Source of the DNA: an uncultured Eubacteriales bacterium
Lineage (GTDB): Bacteria > Bacillota > Clostridia > Monoglobales > Monoglobaceae
Reading direction: 5' to 3'
Assembly: GCA_958352815.1 (NCBI GenBank)
Contig: CATWQA010000024.1
Span: 1-31,437 of the forward strand
Length of the DNA stretch: 31,437 nucleotides
In this document: positions 1-7,630 of the stretch, one piece after another
Position numbering within the stretch: position 1 is the first letter of the stretch
Layout: each line of letters begins with the position of its first letter
Notes under the pieces: generated by a model
The model's input: only the letters and a program-made list of their open reading frames with translations
Databases searched by the model: none
What the model was told of the DNA's origin: nothing
Program-made: the position numbers and the translations under genes

Positions 1-64
1 AATTTAATTTTATTTATTTTAATTTCTTTTACTATACTTTTATTTACTTTACTTTGTGTACTTC

Positions 65-151
65 TGTATACATTAATTAAGTTGTTGCACGCATTAATTA
101 AGTTTTTGTATACATAAACCCTGCTAAGCCGAGTTTTTGCATACATTAACC
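65..151. repeat. Short iterated AT-rich repeats
   Basis: Four related units start with GTATAC or GCAYRC-like hexamers at 66, 87, 108 and 139, so the first three have a 21-bp period (two helical turns) and the last is 31 bp away. The first two share CATTAATTAAGTT. The third and fourth share TTTTTG(T/C)ATACAT(A/T)AACC. The block lies beyond the terminator of the DUF4956 gene, so it more likely belongs to the control region of a gene outside the window on the left. What binds it cannot be told. Confidence 0.45.
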
Positions 152-161
152 ATTTTCTGCT

Positions 162-204
162 AAAATAAAAAGAGCCAATCCAAACAGTATGTTCGGATCA
201 GCTC
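162..204 (-). terminator. Rho-independent terminator after the polyphosphate operon
   Basis: Read on the minus strand, a 15-bp stem (arms 190-204 and 172-186, with three G-U pairs) with loop TAC is followed by a T-rich tract (162-171). It starts 6 bases after the stop codon of the DUF4956 gene and closes the four-gene operon. Confidence 0.85.
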
Positions 205-210
205 AATTTG

Positions 211-894
211 TTAATTGCCTGTGGGGGCAACGGATAGAATTATGCTTAAGTTGCCGTTGCGGCACCTTAATTCATCAATAAATTCCTGCTCGTTTTTAGC
301 AGGGTCCATTGAGACGTTATACACTATCTCAAAAAGCGAACCTAAATCCGTGGTTCTTATTTTAACCAGGGAATGCTTCTTGGTATACTTATCCAAAACA
401 TCGTCGAAGGCTCCCTGATAGTTCAAATCCTCGGGAATTGTAATCCTCAATGTTTTGCACACGGATTTCGGAGTGAACACCCTTGCTCTTTCCAGAATAA
501 ACAGCACCACGCACAGCACAGCCACAAACAGCACGCCGTAGCCATAAAGACCAACGCCGCAGGCAAGTCCCGCTGCAATATCGAAGAATATAAAGCCTAT
601 ATCCTTAGGGTCGCCGGGTGCGCTTCTGAAACGAATTATCGAAAGGGTTCCCGCCATGCTGAATGCACGGGCTATATTGCTTCCGATAAACAGGATTATA
701 ACCGACAGTATTATGGGGAGCATCAGCAGGGTGATTGCAAGGCTCCTCTGGTACACTCTGTCGTCCTGGGTTTTGAAGTATGTAAAGGCTATACCCCCTC
801 CCAATATGAGGGCAACAACCATAGTTATTATAGCCGAACTAAACGTTATATCACTTGATACATACGATAATAAGTTATTAAATAAATTATCCAT
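211..894 (-). CDS. DUF4956 domain membrane protein
   Basis: A 227-residue integral membrane protein of the DUF4956 family. About four hydrophobic segments fill residues 15-135, with the family's conserved cytoplasmic-type motif RFRSAPGDPKD near residue 88 between the second and third. The C-terminal 85 residues are soluble. ATG is preceded by AAGGAG at 899-904. The gene starts 10 bases after the stop of the VTC-type polymerase gene and is the last of the operon. DUF4956 proteins are well known as neighbours of VTC-domain polyphosphate polymerases in Firmicutes, but their biochemical role is not established. A membrane partner or channel for the polymerase is an inference. Family call is firm, function unknown. 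Confidence 0.9.
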   Translation of the reverse strand: MDNLFNNLLSYVSSDITFSSAIITMVVALILGGGIAFTYFKTQDDRVYQRSLAITLLMLPIILSVIILFIGSNIARAFSMAGTLSIIRFRSAPGDPKDIGFIFFDIAAGLACGVGLYGYGVLFVAVLCVVLFILERARVFTPKSVCKTLRITIPEDLNYQGAFDDVLDKYTKKHSLVKIRTTDLGSLFEIVYNVSMDPAKNEQEFIDELRCRNGNLSIILSVAPTGN

Positions 895-904
895 TTTTCT
901 CCTT

Positions 905-1618
905 TTATCTGCTGCTAACCATATTTTTAAACTCTGTTCCGTACTTTGAGAAGCTGTTGCGCTTTATGTTAAGCTCCGCCAGCATATGGGTCAGCCACAT
1001 AGGCTTTGCCATTGCGGTTTTAATCTCCATAAGATACATATCCCCGCTGAGCAGAGCCTCACCATAATCCCCGTCCTCAAGGTGCACGTCGTACCGTCTG
1101 GAGCGAATATTGCGGTCAAAGGAAATTCTTAGATCCGGGTTATCCTTTTCAAAGTATGCCAGCCTGTCATAGGCAAGATAGAGCTTTGGCGATAAGTCGT
1201 ACATTTTCAGGAAATAAGCTATCTCGTTTAAGACCTGCTTGTTCATATAGTCCTTTTCCCCGGGCTTCTTGCCTGAGCGAATGAACCTGTACGCCTCACC
1301 CAGCTCAAGGGCGGTTCTGCGCTTGTTCACAATTCCGTTATACTTCTTTTTTATTTCAAGAAATACCTTTGTGGACATATCGGGAACTCCGTAGGCGCGC
1401 AACCTGAGCTTTTCCTTATATACCGGCTTCGCCAAAGAATTTCTGATAAGATAGTCGTCCGACGTATCGTAATAAATATTTGCGATTGTATAGAACTCAT
1501 GGTTCTTGTTGTACGGGTCAAGCTCCATATGCTCATCCATGACGGAAATCACTTTTTTAAAGGTCTCTTTGTCCATAAGATATTTGTGCTCATACCTGTT
1601 AAAAACTTCAATTGCCAC
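905..1618 (-). CDS. VTC-domain polyphosphate polymerase
   Basis: A soluble protein of about 237 residues matching the bacterial VTC (CYTH-superfamily) domain that makes inorganic polyphosphate from nucleoside triphosphate inside a basic tunnel. Visible family signatures are the N-terminal FNRYEHKYLMD segment, the RLRAYG strand, EIKKKYNGIVNKRR, the FDRNIRSR strand, and the late LMEIKTA strand carrying a metal-binding glutamate. Start choice: an upstream in-frame ATG at 1639 lacks a ribosome site and the ATG at 1627 abuts AAGGAG (1628-1633). The GTG at 1618 is spaced 9 bases from it and places the conserved FxRxExKYL motif at the usual distance from the N-terminus. It sits between the MBL lipoprotein gene (69-base gap) and the DUF4956 gene. 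Sure of the family; product chemistry is inferred. Confidence 0.88.
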   Translation of the reverse strand: MAIEVFNRYEHKYLMDKETFKKVISVMDEHMELDPYNKNHEFYTIANIYYDTSDDYLIRNSLAKPVYKEKLRLRAYGVPDMSTKVFLEIKKKYNGIVNKRRTALELGEAYRFIRSGKKPGEKDYMNKQVLNEIAYFLKMYDLSPKLYLAYDRLAYFEKDNPDLRISFDRNIRSRRYDVHLEDGDYGEALLSGDMYLMEIKTAMAKPMWLTHMLAELNIKRNSFSKYGTEFKNMVSSR

Positions 1619-1687
1619 ATTGTTCATCTCCTTTTGCATGAATTTTACAACACAAACATTAAAACAACCTTAAAAATCCAAATTAAT

Positions 1688-2539
1688 TTATTGGAAAATC
1701 GTCAGATTAATTCCGTCGCTGAGAACAACAACGGGGCCGTCTACGGTTTGGTACACTTGACAGCCTATTCCATTTAGAATTTCCAAAACCTCGTCATCGG
1801 CGGGGTTTTTCTCGCTGCAGGTTATAACTGCGTACTTCGGGCTGACGCTTTCAAAAAACGTCTCTGTTCTGTCGTTATATCTGCCGTGGTGAGGAACCTT
1901 TAGGAATATATGCTCCATATCCATCTGCTTTGGCAGCTCCTTTAGCCTGTCCTCCTCTGCGTCTCCCGCAAACAGGAAGGTGTTGTCCCCATGGGTCACG
2001 CTTATGCACAGAGAGAAGTCGTTATCGCTCTCCTTGTATGACGACCTCATTGGTGGATATATCTGAAGCAGCACGTCGTCCAGAGTTAGCGTCATGTTCT
2101 CCTTAAGGACTGTGGGGGTTATATTATTCTCCTCCAGAGCCTCTACGAACTTTTCATACTCGCTGTTGTTCCCCTCATAGTCGGGAACCACGATTTCCTC
2201 TACATCTATGCCGTTTATGACCTTCGGCGCACCGCCCACATGATCCTTGTCAAAGTGGGTGATAAACATGTAGTCAACTTTGCTGACACCTATTTGGGTT
2301 AGATAGTTAAGAACGTCGTCTCCGTCACCCTTCTCACCGCAGTCAATAACTGCGCAGTTATTCTCGGTTTTAAGAATTATAGCGTCCGCCTTGCCCGAGT
2401 CTGTGAAGTACACCTTAAAGTTCCACTCTGCCTCCGGGGCTTCCACCTGAGCTATTTCCTGAGACCCGCATGAGCATAGAATAAACATGCAGCTCAAAAT
2501 CATCAGGGCTGTATTCCTAATTTTGGTTTTCAGCGTCAT
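1688..2539 (-). CDS. Lipoprotein metallo-beta-lactamase-fold hydrolase (ComEC C-terminal-like)
   Basis: About 283 residues. The N-terminus has a basic start, a hydrophobic stretch and a lipobox L21-C-S-C24, so it should be exported and lipid-anchored at Cys24. The rest is a metallo-beta-lactamase fold like the extracytoplasmic C-terminal domain of ComEC. It has a T-H-F-D-K-D-H-V-G-G metal motif (H95, D97, D99, H100), the FAGDAEED loop (D193) and PHHG (H217, H218). It has no ComEC channel, so it is a free hydrolase, perhaps a phosphodiesterase or nuclease; substrate unknown. ATG at 2537-2539 is preferred over the GTG at 2548 because GAGGTG lies 6 bases upstream of it. The gene overlaps the end of the upstream beta-helix gene by 23 bases, implying translational coupling. 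Confidence 0.88.
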   Translation of the reverse strand: MTLKTKIRNTALMILSCMFILCSCGSQEIAQVEAPEAEWNFKVYFTDSGKADAIILKTENNCAVIDCGEKGDGDDVLNYLTQIGVSKVDYMFITHFDKDHVGGAPKVINGIDVEEIVVPDYEGNNSEYEKFVEALEENNITPTVLKENMTLTLDDVLLQIYPPMRSSYKESDNDFSLCISVTHGDNTFLFAGDAEEDRLKELPKQMDMEHIFLKVPHHGRYNDRTETFFESVSPKYAVITCSEKNPADDEVLEILNGIGCQVYQTVDGPVVVLSDGINLTIFQ

Positions 2540-4790
2540 AATGTTCACCTCTGTTCTTGTTGCCCATGCCGCCTCTGCCGCCGAAGCCGCCTGCCGCCGT
2601 GCCCACTTGGGTCACTGTGTCTGTTACGGTAAAGCTTTCCTGAGCCGCTCCGCCCACATATAGGATGTACTCTCCGCCCGTTACCAAATCGGGAGATGAG
2701 AAGATTATCGAACGGCAGCTCTTTGCCGCTGTGTGGCTCATAATAACCGTTCCGTCCGCACTCTTTACCTCAATTACAGTTCCCGCCGCTGCCTCTGCGG
2801 TCAGGGTCATGTTAAGAACGTTCCGGCTTGAATAGCTGTTGGGTGCTTCAACCATACCCGCCTCGCCTACCGCAATAAGGGTTCCGCCGTTTACCATGAT
2901 TGCTCCGTCCGAATCCAGAGCGCTGTTGCCGCTCATTGAAGGACCGTCCACTATAACCGTTCCCCCGTCAATCACAAGGGAGCCGTTGGAGTCAATTCCG
3001 TCGCCCTGAGCGTTAATGTACAGGTTACCGCCGTTTATCTGAATATGGTGCTCGCTGTTTATCTCGTTGGTCTCCTGTCCTCTGCCGAGGCCGCCGCCAA
3101 ACTGTTCATTTTGGGGTTGCTGTCCGTTCTGCATATCGGAGGGAGTCATCTGCCCCCTGTCGCCAAACTGTCCGCCTTGGGCTTGCTGTCCGCCTTGCAT
3201 ATCAGGAGAGAACATCTGTTCGCCGCTCGGCATTTGCTGCTCACTTTGTATATCAGCGGCGTTCATCTGACCTCTTCCGCCCATGCCGAACATATCGTCC
3301 ATACCGTTGCCGCCTGCGTTAAGACCGTCATCGCTTGCGGTTATGTTGAAATTGCCGCCGTTTATAGTTAAGATTTGCTTGGATTCTATACCCTCAGTTG
3401 ACTTGGTTATTGTAATATCGCCGCCGTCAATCACCACGTTACCGTGGGCGGAAATGCCCTTTTTGGACTCTGAGGCAAGGCTGATGTCGCCGCCCGAAAT
3501 ATTAAGGTCGGACTTGCAGTGAACCGCATGGTCGGTAGAGTTCACAGTCACGCTGCCGCCCGAGATTTCCAAAAGCCAGTCCGCCTTAATGCCCTTGCTT
3601 GTCACATCGTCGCTGTTGTCCGTCTCAAGCTCTGCCGCCTGAGCCGCCTCATACTGCTTCATCATTTCTTCACGGAGAGCCTGACGCTCCTCCGCTGTGG
3701 CGTTTTGGTCGGGTCTGAAATTCATTCCTCCAAAAGCCGTTGTTTCAGCGGGCATTTCTCCCGTTGTGGTAACGTTTACGGTTCCGCCGCTTATGTCCAC
3801 AATCTCGTCCGCCTGCAAGCCGTCGCCCTCAGCCGTCACTGTCACGGTTCCGCCGCTAATGGCAAGGGTGTCGTTTGCGTGGATACCGTCGTTCTTAGCC
3901 GTTATTGTAATGTTGCCGTTCTCAATCTCCACACTGTCCGAGCCGTCGATACCATGGTTGTAATTCCCCTGAATTATCAGAGAACCGTTACCCTTAATTT
4001 CCAAATTGTCACGTGAGGTTATGCACGCCTTTTCCTTTTCGTCCTCAGTGGTGTATGTCTCGCCGTCCGACAAATAGTTCTCCGTGCCCTCGGTCAAGGT
4101 AATATACGCCTTGTCCGCATTCTTCACATAGATTGCCGCGCCGCCCGTGTTTGTCAAGCTCATGCCCGACAGGCGCAGCTTAACCTTGTCCTCAGTGTCG
4201 ATCACAATCTGTCCGTCCTCAAGAGTTCTCGTAACGGTAAAGTCTCCTCCCTCGGATATGGTTACAACATTGCCCGAAACCGACACTCCGCTGCCGCTGA
4301 CGTTGAGACTGCTCAGGTCAATGGCGCCGACATTTTCTTTCCATGTGTTATCCTCATCATCGGGAGTTGTAATCACAACCGTATCGGAGCTATCGTCCCA
4401 CTGAACATCAAGCCCCAGCACCTCGCTGACGGCTCTTATTGGAACAAGAATTCTGTCATCCACCATTATGGGAGCCGTATCAAATGTATATGTCTCGTCA
4501 TTCTTGGTTATCTCGTTGCTGTTTAGGGTCATGGTTATTGTTTTAGACTTTTTCTTCGCTGTCACTGTTTGGGTCTCGTCGTCCCACTTGACCTTTGCCC
4601 CGAACATTTCAAACACGGCGCGCACAGGAACCATAACTCTGTCGCCGTACATTTGAGGCTGCACGTCAAACACAATCTCCTGCCCGTCATATATAAGACT
4701 TATGCCTTCATCTTTCCCAAAGGCTGTAAAGGACGCACCGCACACAGCCAGAGAAACAGCGGCAATAAGACTGATAATTTTATTTTTCAT
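2517..4790 (-). CDS. Secreted stalk-domain plus Cthe_2159-type beta-helix carbohydrate-binding protein
   Basis: 757 residues with a signal peptide (about 1-25). Residues 28-145 form a copper-amine-oxidase N-terminal (stalk) domain: two repeats each with the VPVRAV/VPIRAV signature and a following WDD. Residues 155-715 are many short beta-helix turns of the type xxISGGxVxVxx, as in the Cthe_2159/DUF4353 family, whose Clostridium thermocellum member binds polygalacturonic acid. Late signatures include DGIDSNGSLVIDGG and the YILYVGG C-terminal strand. Two low-complexity Met/Gln/Gly-rich inserts interrupt the helix, the larger at about residues 495-575, and the C-terminus is Gly/Arg-rich. AAAGGA precedes the ATG. 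It is first in the operon with the MBL lipoprotein, VTC polymerase and DUF4956 genes. Surface location and pectin-like ligand are family-based inferences. Confidence 0.87.
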   Translation of the reverse strand: MKNKIISLIAAVSLAVCGASFTAFGKDEGISLIYDGQEIVFDVQPQMYGDRVMVPVRAVFEMFGAKVKWDDETQTVTAKKKSKTITMTLNSNEITKNDETYTFDTAPIMVDDRILVPIRAVSEVLGLDVQWDDSSDTVVITTPDDEDNTWKENVGAIDLSSLNVSGSGVSVSGNVVTISEGGDFTVTRTLEDGQIVIDTEDKVKLRLSGMSLTNTGGAAIYVKNADKAYITLTEGTENYLSDGETYTTEDEKEKACITSRDNLEIKGNGSLIIQGNYNHGIDGSDSVEIENGNITITAKNDGIHANDTLAISGGTVTVTAEGDGLQADEIVDISGGTVNVTTTGEMPAETTAFGGMNFRPDQNATAEERQALREEMMKQYEAAQAAELETDNSDDVTSKGIKADWLLEISGGSVTVNSTDHAVHCKSDLNISGGDISLASESKKGISAHGNVVIDGGDITITKSTEGIESKQILTINGGNFNITASDDGLNAGGNGMDDMFGMGGRGQMNAADIQSEQQMPSGEQMFSPDMQGGQQAQGGQFGDRGQMTPSDMQNGQQPQNEQFGGGLGRGQETNEINSEHHIQINGGNLYINAQGDGIDSNGSLVIDGGTVIVDGPSMSGNSALDSDGAIMVNGGTLIAVGEAGMVEAPNSYSSRNVLNMTLTAEAAAGTVIEVKSADGTVIMSHTAAKSCRSIIFSSPDLVTGGEYILYVGGAAQESFTVTDTVTQVGTAAGGFGGRGGMGNKNRGEHYDAENQN

Positions 4791-4838
4791 TATGCCATTC
4801 CTTTCTGTTTTGTTTTTTGATTTTGTATCATTTTATTT

Positions 4839-4862
4839 ATTGTAGCTTAAATTAACCTTAAA
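4839..4862 (-). promoter_or_regulatory. Candidate promoter with TTTAAG direct repeat upstream of the polyphosphate operon
   Basis: On the minus strand, two TTTAAG hexamers (4857-4862 and 4846-4851) are spaced 11 bp start to start. They are followed after one base by a -10-like TACAAT (4839-4844), about 50 bases before the ATG. Hexamer direct repeats with an 11-bp period are the usual binding layout of OmpR/PhoB-type regulators, and here they cover the weak -35 position. Control by phosphate is only an inference from the polyphosphate gene in the operon. Confidence 0.4.
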
Positions 4863-4921
4863 TAAAAGGTGTATTTTTGTAAACAAAAAGTGAACAACGT
4901 TTTTTCGTCAAACCCGATTTC

Positions 4922-5096
4922 GCCGCCTTTGCAAAAGGCGGCTTGCAAGCACGGCAGGCGGTCGTAAGACCGCACTTTAGGCGCGCAGCCATGGATTTAT
5001 TGAATATTATCCCGCATGATTTATCCTCTTACATTGGTATGCCTATCGCCCGCCCTGTTGCGTTTGCCCACTCCTCCCCAAACGCACAGTGCGGGC
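4922..5096. repeat. Structured intergenic repeat R1, copy A
   Basis: About 175 bp with no credible gene. Three hairpins are visible: a 9-bp stem (922-930 with 934-942 in the last three digits of 4xxx), a stem GCGGTC-GTAA-GACCGC at 4958-4973 with a GNRA-type loop, and TGCGTTTG/CAAACGCA at 5059-5086. The last is nested in an outer stem GCCCGC/GCGGGC (5048-5053 with 5091-5096). The sequence between them aligns with the copy at 12.48-12.64 kb, including the stretches TTGCAAG-ACGGCAGG, GGCGCGCAG and ACATTGGTATG-CTATCGCCC. It lies 5' of the beta-helix gene. The rest of this 460-bp gap is AT-rich apart from the terminator at 5179. Confidence 0.75.
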
Positions 5097-5178
5097 TATA
5101 TATTTTATATATTGTTCCGAGAAAAATTTTTGTCACTTTTCCAGAGTATACATTGTAAAAGTAGCAATTAAGCATAAT

Positions 5179-5216
5179 AAATCGTCGGAGCAAAACGAAC
5201 TTTGCTCCGACGATTT
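5179..5216 (-). terminator. Perfect 16-bp hairpin, probable terminator of the peptidoglycan-binding operon
   Basis: Arms 5179-5194 and 5201-5216 pair perfectly around the loop ACGAAC. It is 37 bases beyond the stop of the small peptidoglycan-binding gene. The T-tract is modest on both strands (TTTATTAT on the minus strand, TTTTCTA on the plus strand). The core (GCAAA..CGAAC..TTTGC) is shared with hairpins in the repeat blocks near 15.96, 30.88 and 31.17 kb. Confidence 0.65.
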
Positions 5217-5253
5217 TCTACACTATACACTCTACATTCTACACTATTTAAGA

Positions 5254-5487
5254 TTACATAATATTATTATTAAACATTTCGTATATCATCAGCCACGTGG
5301 CGTAATCCACCTTACCGGTGATGGGTATATCAAAAACTCTCTGGGCGTCGGTTACCGCCGCTGTGGTTTCCGCACCGAAGATCCCGTCCGGATTCACACG
5401 CCTTATCCCCAGATAATGCTTGCTCATCTCCCGAAGCATTGTCTGAAGCTCGGTTACGTTAAGCCTGTCGTTATACATTGACCACAT
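5254..5487 (-). CDS. Small stand-alone peptidoglycan-binding domain protein
   Basis: About 77 residues making up a single PG_binding_1 repeat: an NVTELQTMLR helix, NPDGIFGAETTAAVTDAQ, then GKVDYATWLMIY. There is no signal peptide and no catalytic domain. ATG at 5485-5487 is chosen over the GTG at 5493 because AGGAGG (5495-5500) is 7 bases from the ATG but only 1 base from the GTG. It starts 2 bases after the stop of the SpoIID/peptidoglycan-binding gene, so it is co-translated with it and resembles a detached fourth repeat of that protein. A role in spore cortex or wall binding is inferred from the neighbours. Confidence 0.8.
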   Translation of the reverse strand: MWSMYNDRLNVTELQTMLREMSKHYLGIRRVNPDGIFGAETTAAVTDAQRVFDIPITGKVDYATWLMIYEMFNNNIM

Positions 5488-5489
5488 AT

Positions 5490-6908
5490 TCACCCCTCCT
5501 GTTCGCCGCTCTCTAAGACGTATCCGGGATACTGGCCCTCATTCTTTTGGCTTCCGTTTACAAGGTCGGTATACAGCCTTACTATGCTGTCCCAGGTTAT
5601 GGGTCCCACCGTTCCCCTCGGAGGCAGCCCGAACATATTTTGGTATGCCACGACCGCCTGTTCCGTTTCGGGACCAAAATACCCTGTCACCGTTACCTTG
5701 GGGATTTCTGAATATGTATTCGAAATTTCAGCAAGATAAGTCTGTAAATCTCTGACCGCCTCGCCGCTGACACCTCTGTAAAGATTGGTTCCGGGGAACG
5801 GCACAATCCCCACCCCCACATAGTCCTCCGGCAGTCCGTTCAGGATTGACAGGTAGACGGAATACAGCTTGTTCCAGGTCTCCTCGTTTACAATTCCCGT
5901 TTCGGGCAGTCCATAAGCCCTCTGGAAGGCTCTGACGGCATTTTCCGTTGCGGCTCCGAACACTCCGTCCGGCTCCACAGTCGGAATAAAATCGTTAAAG
6001 GTTCCGATAAACCGCAGATAATACTGAATAACCTGTACTCCCGGACCGCTGTCGCCTCTTTCAAGAGCTGCCTTATACTGCTTGCTCACGTCCTCCAGGG
6101 AAATTCCCTCCGAGTCCAGCTCCGCCAGCTTCTTGACGGCGTTATACACTCTGTTAATCTGATACCAGGTTGCCTTACCCACAATTCCGTCCGCCGTCAG
6201 GTTGAAAATCTTCTGAAATTCCTTAACCGCGTCCTCGGTAATTGAGTCAAAGTACCCGTCGGGGTAGGCGATTTTGGGTATTGCGGGATAGTTTCTGGAA
6301 ATCGCGTTAAGCTGGATTTGTATTCGCTTAATAGCCATGCTGTCATCACCCAGCCGCAAGGGCGCTCCCGGATAGGTCTGGGGAATATCCGCCACCGGCA
6401 CGTTCTCCACCAAAACAACATCATCTCCGTAATAGTACCTCAGTATCTCAATGGGAGTATATCCCTGATTTGCAAGGTCAACCGTTCCCCACTGGGACAT
6501 ACCTCCGGGACACTGAGAGGTTGTTCCGTTGCAAAATCTCGGAAATATGGGATTGATGTTCCCCTCTCTCACTATGTATGTATTAAAAATTTCATCCACG
6601 ATTTGGCTTATGTTCTCAAAGTAGTCCCGCCCCGGAATAAACGCCTGGTCATACGCCTCTGTGTTGGTTATGTCAAAGTTATAACCTTGGCTTCTGTAGT
6701 GCTCGGTGAAAATTCGGTTTAACACAAAGGTTATTTGCGCCAGTATGTTTGCCCTAAGAGAGCTGTCCGGCCATGTGGGATAAATTTCGCTCGAAGCCAC
6801 ATTTTTAATGTAATCCACAAATGGCACCGTTACGTTCTGCGCCGAGGCGTCACCCGGACTCCCCAGGTGCACCACAATATTTTCGGGTATTTTCAGCTGC
6901 AAATCCAT
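5490..6908 (-). CDS. SpoIID-like protein with three peptidoglycan-binding repeats
   Basis: 472 residues. The N-terminal 165 residues resemble the SpoIID lytic-transglycosylase fold: VPFVDYIKNVASSEIYPTW with the glutamate in the family's catalytic position, an LRANILAQ helix, and GMSQWGTVDLANQGYTPIEI followed by LRYYYG, the typical SpoIID end. Three PG_binding_1 repeats follow at about 190-260, 283-350 and 378-450, each with a PDGxFG- or TGYFG-type turn and a TW near its end. There is no obvious signal peptide, which fits a protein made in the mother cell. The gene lies between a regulatory-like-domain protein (13-base gap) and the small single-repeat protein. Activity on glycan strands is a family inference, and divergence from classical SpoIID is marked. 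Confidence 0.8.
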   Translation of the reverse strand: MDLQLKIPENIVVHLGSPGDASAQNVTVPFVDYIKNVASSEIYPTWPDSSLRANILAQITFVLNRIFTEHYRSQGYNFDITNTEAYDQAFIPGRDYFENISQIVDEIFNTYIVREGNINPIFPRFCNGTTSQCPGGMSQWGTVDLANQGYTPIEILRYYYGDDVVLVENVPVADIPQTYPGAPLRLGDDSMAIKRIQIQLNAISRNYPAIPKIAYPDGYFDSITEDAVKEFQKIFNLTADGIVGKATWYQINRVYNAVKKLAELDSEGISLEDVSKQYKAALERGDSGPGVQVIQYYLRFIGTFNDFIPTVEPDGVFGAATENAVRAFQRAYGLPETGIVNEETWNKLYSVYLSILNGLPEDYVGVGIVPFPGTNLYRGVSGEAVRDLQTYLAEISNTYSEIPKVTVTGYFGPETEQAVVAYQNMFGLPPRGTVGPITWDSIVRLYTDLVNGSQKNEGQYPGYVLESGEQEG

Positions 6909-6921
6909 AGAAACACCCCCG

Positions 6922-7599
6922 CTATACGCCCCGTTCCGAATCGGGTATCATCTCAATGTTCTGAATAGACTGAACACTGTCGAAAACCAAAGCGTTTTTC
7001 TGACCGCCGTTTACGTGGTACCCGCTAAGCTCCGGAGTTATGGCATACACCGCATATGGCTGAATTGTATTCTGAGCCTGTTCCGACAGGCTTATATCCG
7101 GCGTCGGCAGGAATATGGGCTCAATCCGCCCGTCTCGGTCTGTGAACCTGATTTCGCTGACCTCAATCGGGGCGCCCTCCACAGATGTAACGGTTATCTT
7201 CACGTCCTCCAATGGCAGCGCCCTCCGCGCCATGAACACCTGTACAACCAAGCTGCCCTGACCGCTGTATGGCGTCGTTGACGGAGGCTCCTCTGTCTCC
7301 TTTAGTGACTTTTCCTCTGCCACAGGCGGATTTGAAAAGTCTTCCTCTTGAGCCCTCTCGGTAGCGCGGTTGTTAAGCTCACCCTGGCGGCTCGAAAGAT
7401 TTTCACCACGAGTTCCCTCGGCAAGGCGGTTGTTAAATTCCTGCATCTCAGGGCTTGCCTGCGGCGTTACAATCGGCTCCGACCTTGGCGCAGGCACAGA
7501 CTCTGCCGGAGTATCCACCCGCCTTTGAGGCGGCTCCTTAATTTCTGCCCTCGGACTTTCGTTTTCGCTTGGCATAAAGCCTCTAAAATATCCGTTCAT
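6922..7599 (-). CDS. Proline-rich protein with carboxypeptidase-regulatory-like beta domain
   Basis: About 225 residues from the ATG at 7597-7599, which has GGGAG about ten bases upstream; the longer frame to 7632 begins with TTG and lacks a ribosome site. Residues 1-115 are hydrophilic and low complexity, rich in Pro, Glu and Arg. Residues 120-220 look like a small beta-sandwich of the carboxypeptidase-regulatory type: GSLVVQVFMARRALPLEDV, ITVTSVEG, DGRIEPIFLPTP, then PYAVYAITPELSGYHV. Proteins with this domain next to SpoIID/peptidoglycan-binding proteins recur in Clostridia. The role is unknown; a structural or adaptor role in the same envelope complex is a guess. It is first gene of a probable three-gene operon. 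Confidence 0.68.
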   Translation of the reverse strand: MNGYFRGFMPSENESPRAEIKEPPQRRVDTPAESVPAPRSEPIVTPQASPEMQEFNNRLAEGTRGENLSSRQGELNNRATERAQEEDFSNPPVAEEKSLKETEEPPSTTPYSGQGSLVVQVFMARRALPLEDVKITVTSVEGAPIEVSEIRFTDRDGRIEPIFLPTPDISLSEQAQNTIQPYAVYAITPELSGYHVNGGQKNALVFDSVQSIQNIEMIPDSERGV

Positions 7600-7630
7600 A
7601 AATATCACTCTCCCGGGTTTAAATATGAGC

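Noticed and set aside
65..151. CRISPR array
   Set aside because: Units are short, imperfect and adjacent, without unique spacers of regular length; no cas gene in the window.
2517..2548. Frameshift between the beta-helix and MBL genes
   Set aside because: The overlap is a normal coupled junction: the second gene has its own ribosome site, signal peptide and complete domain.
3045..4016. Long plus-strand frames opposite the beta-helix gene
   Set aside because: Antisense shadows produced by the repetitive Gly-rich codons of the true gene.
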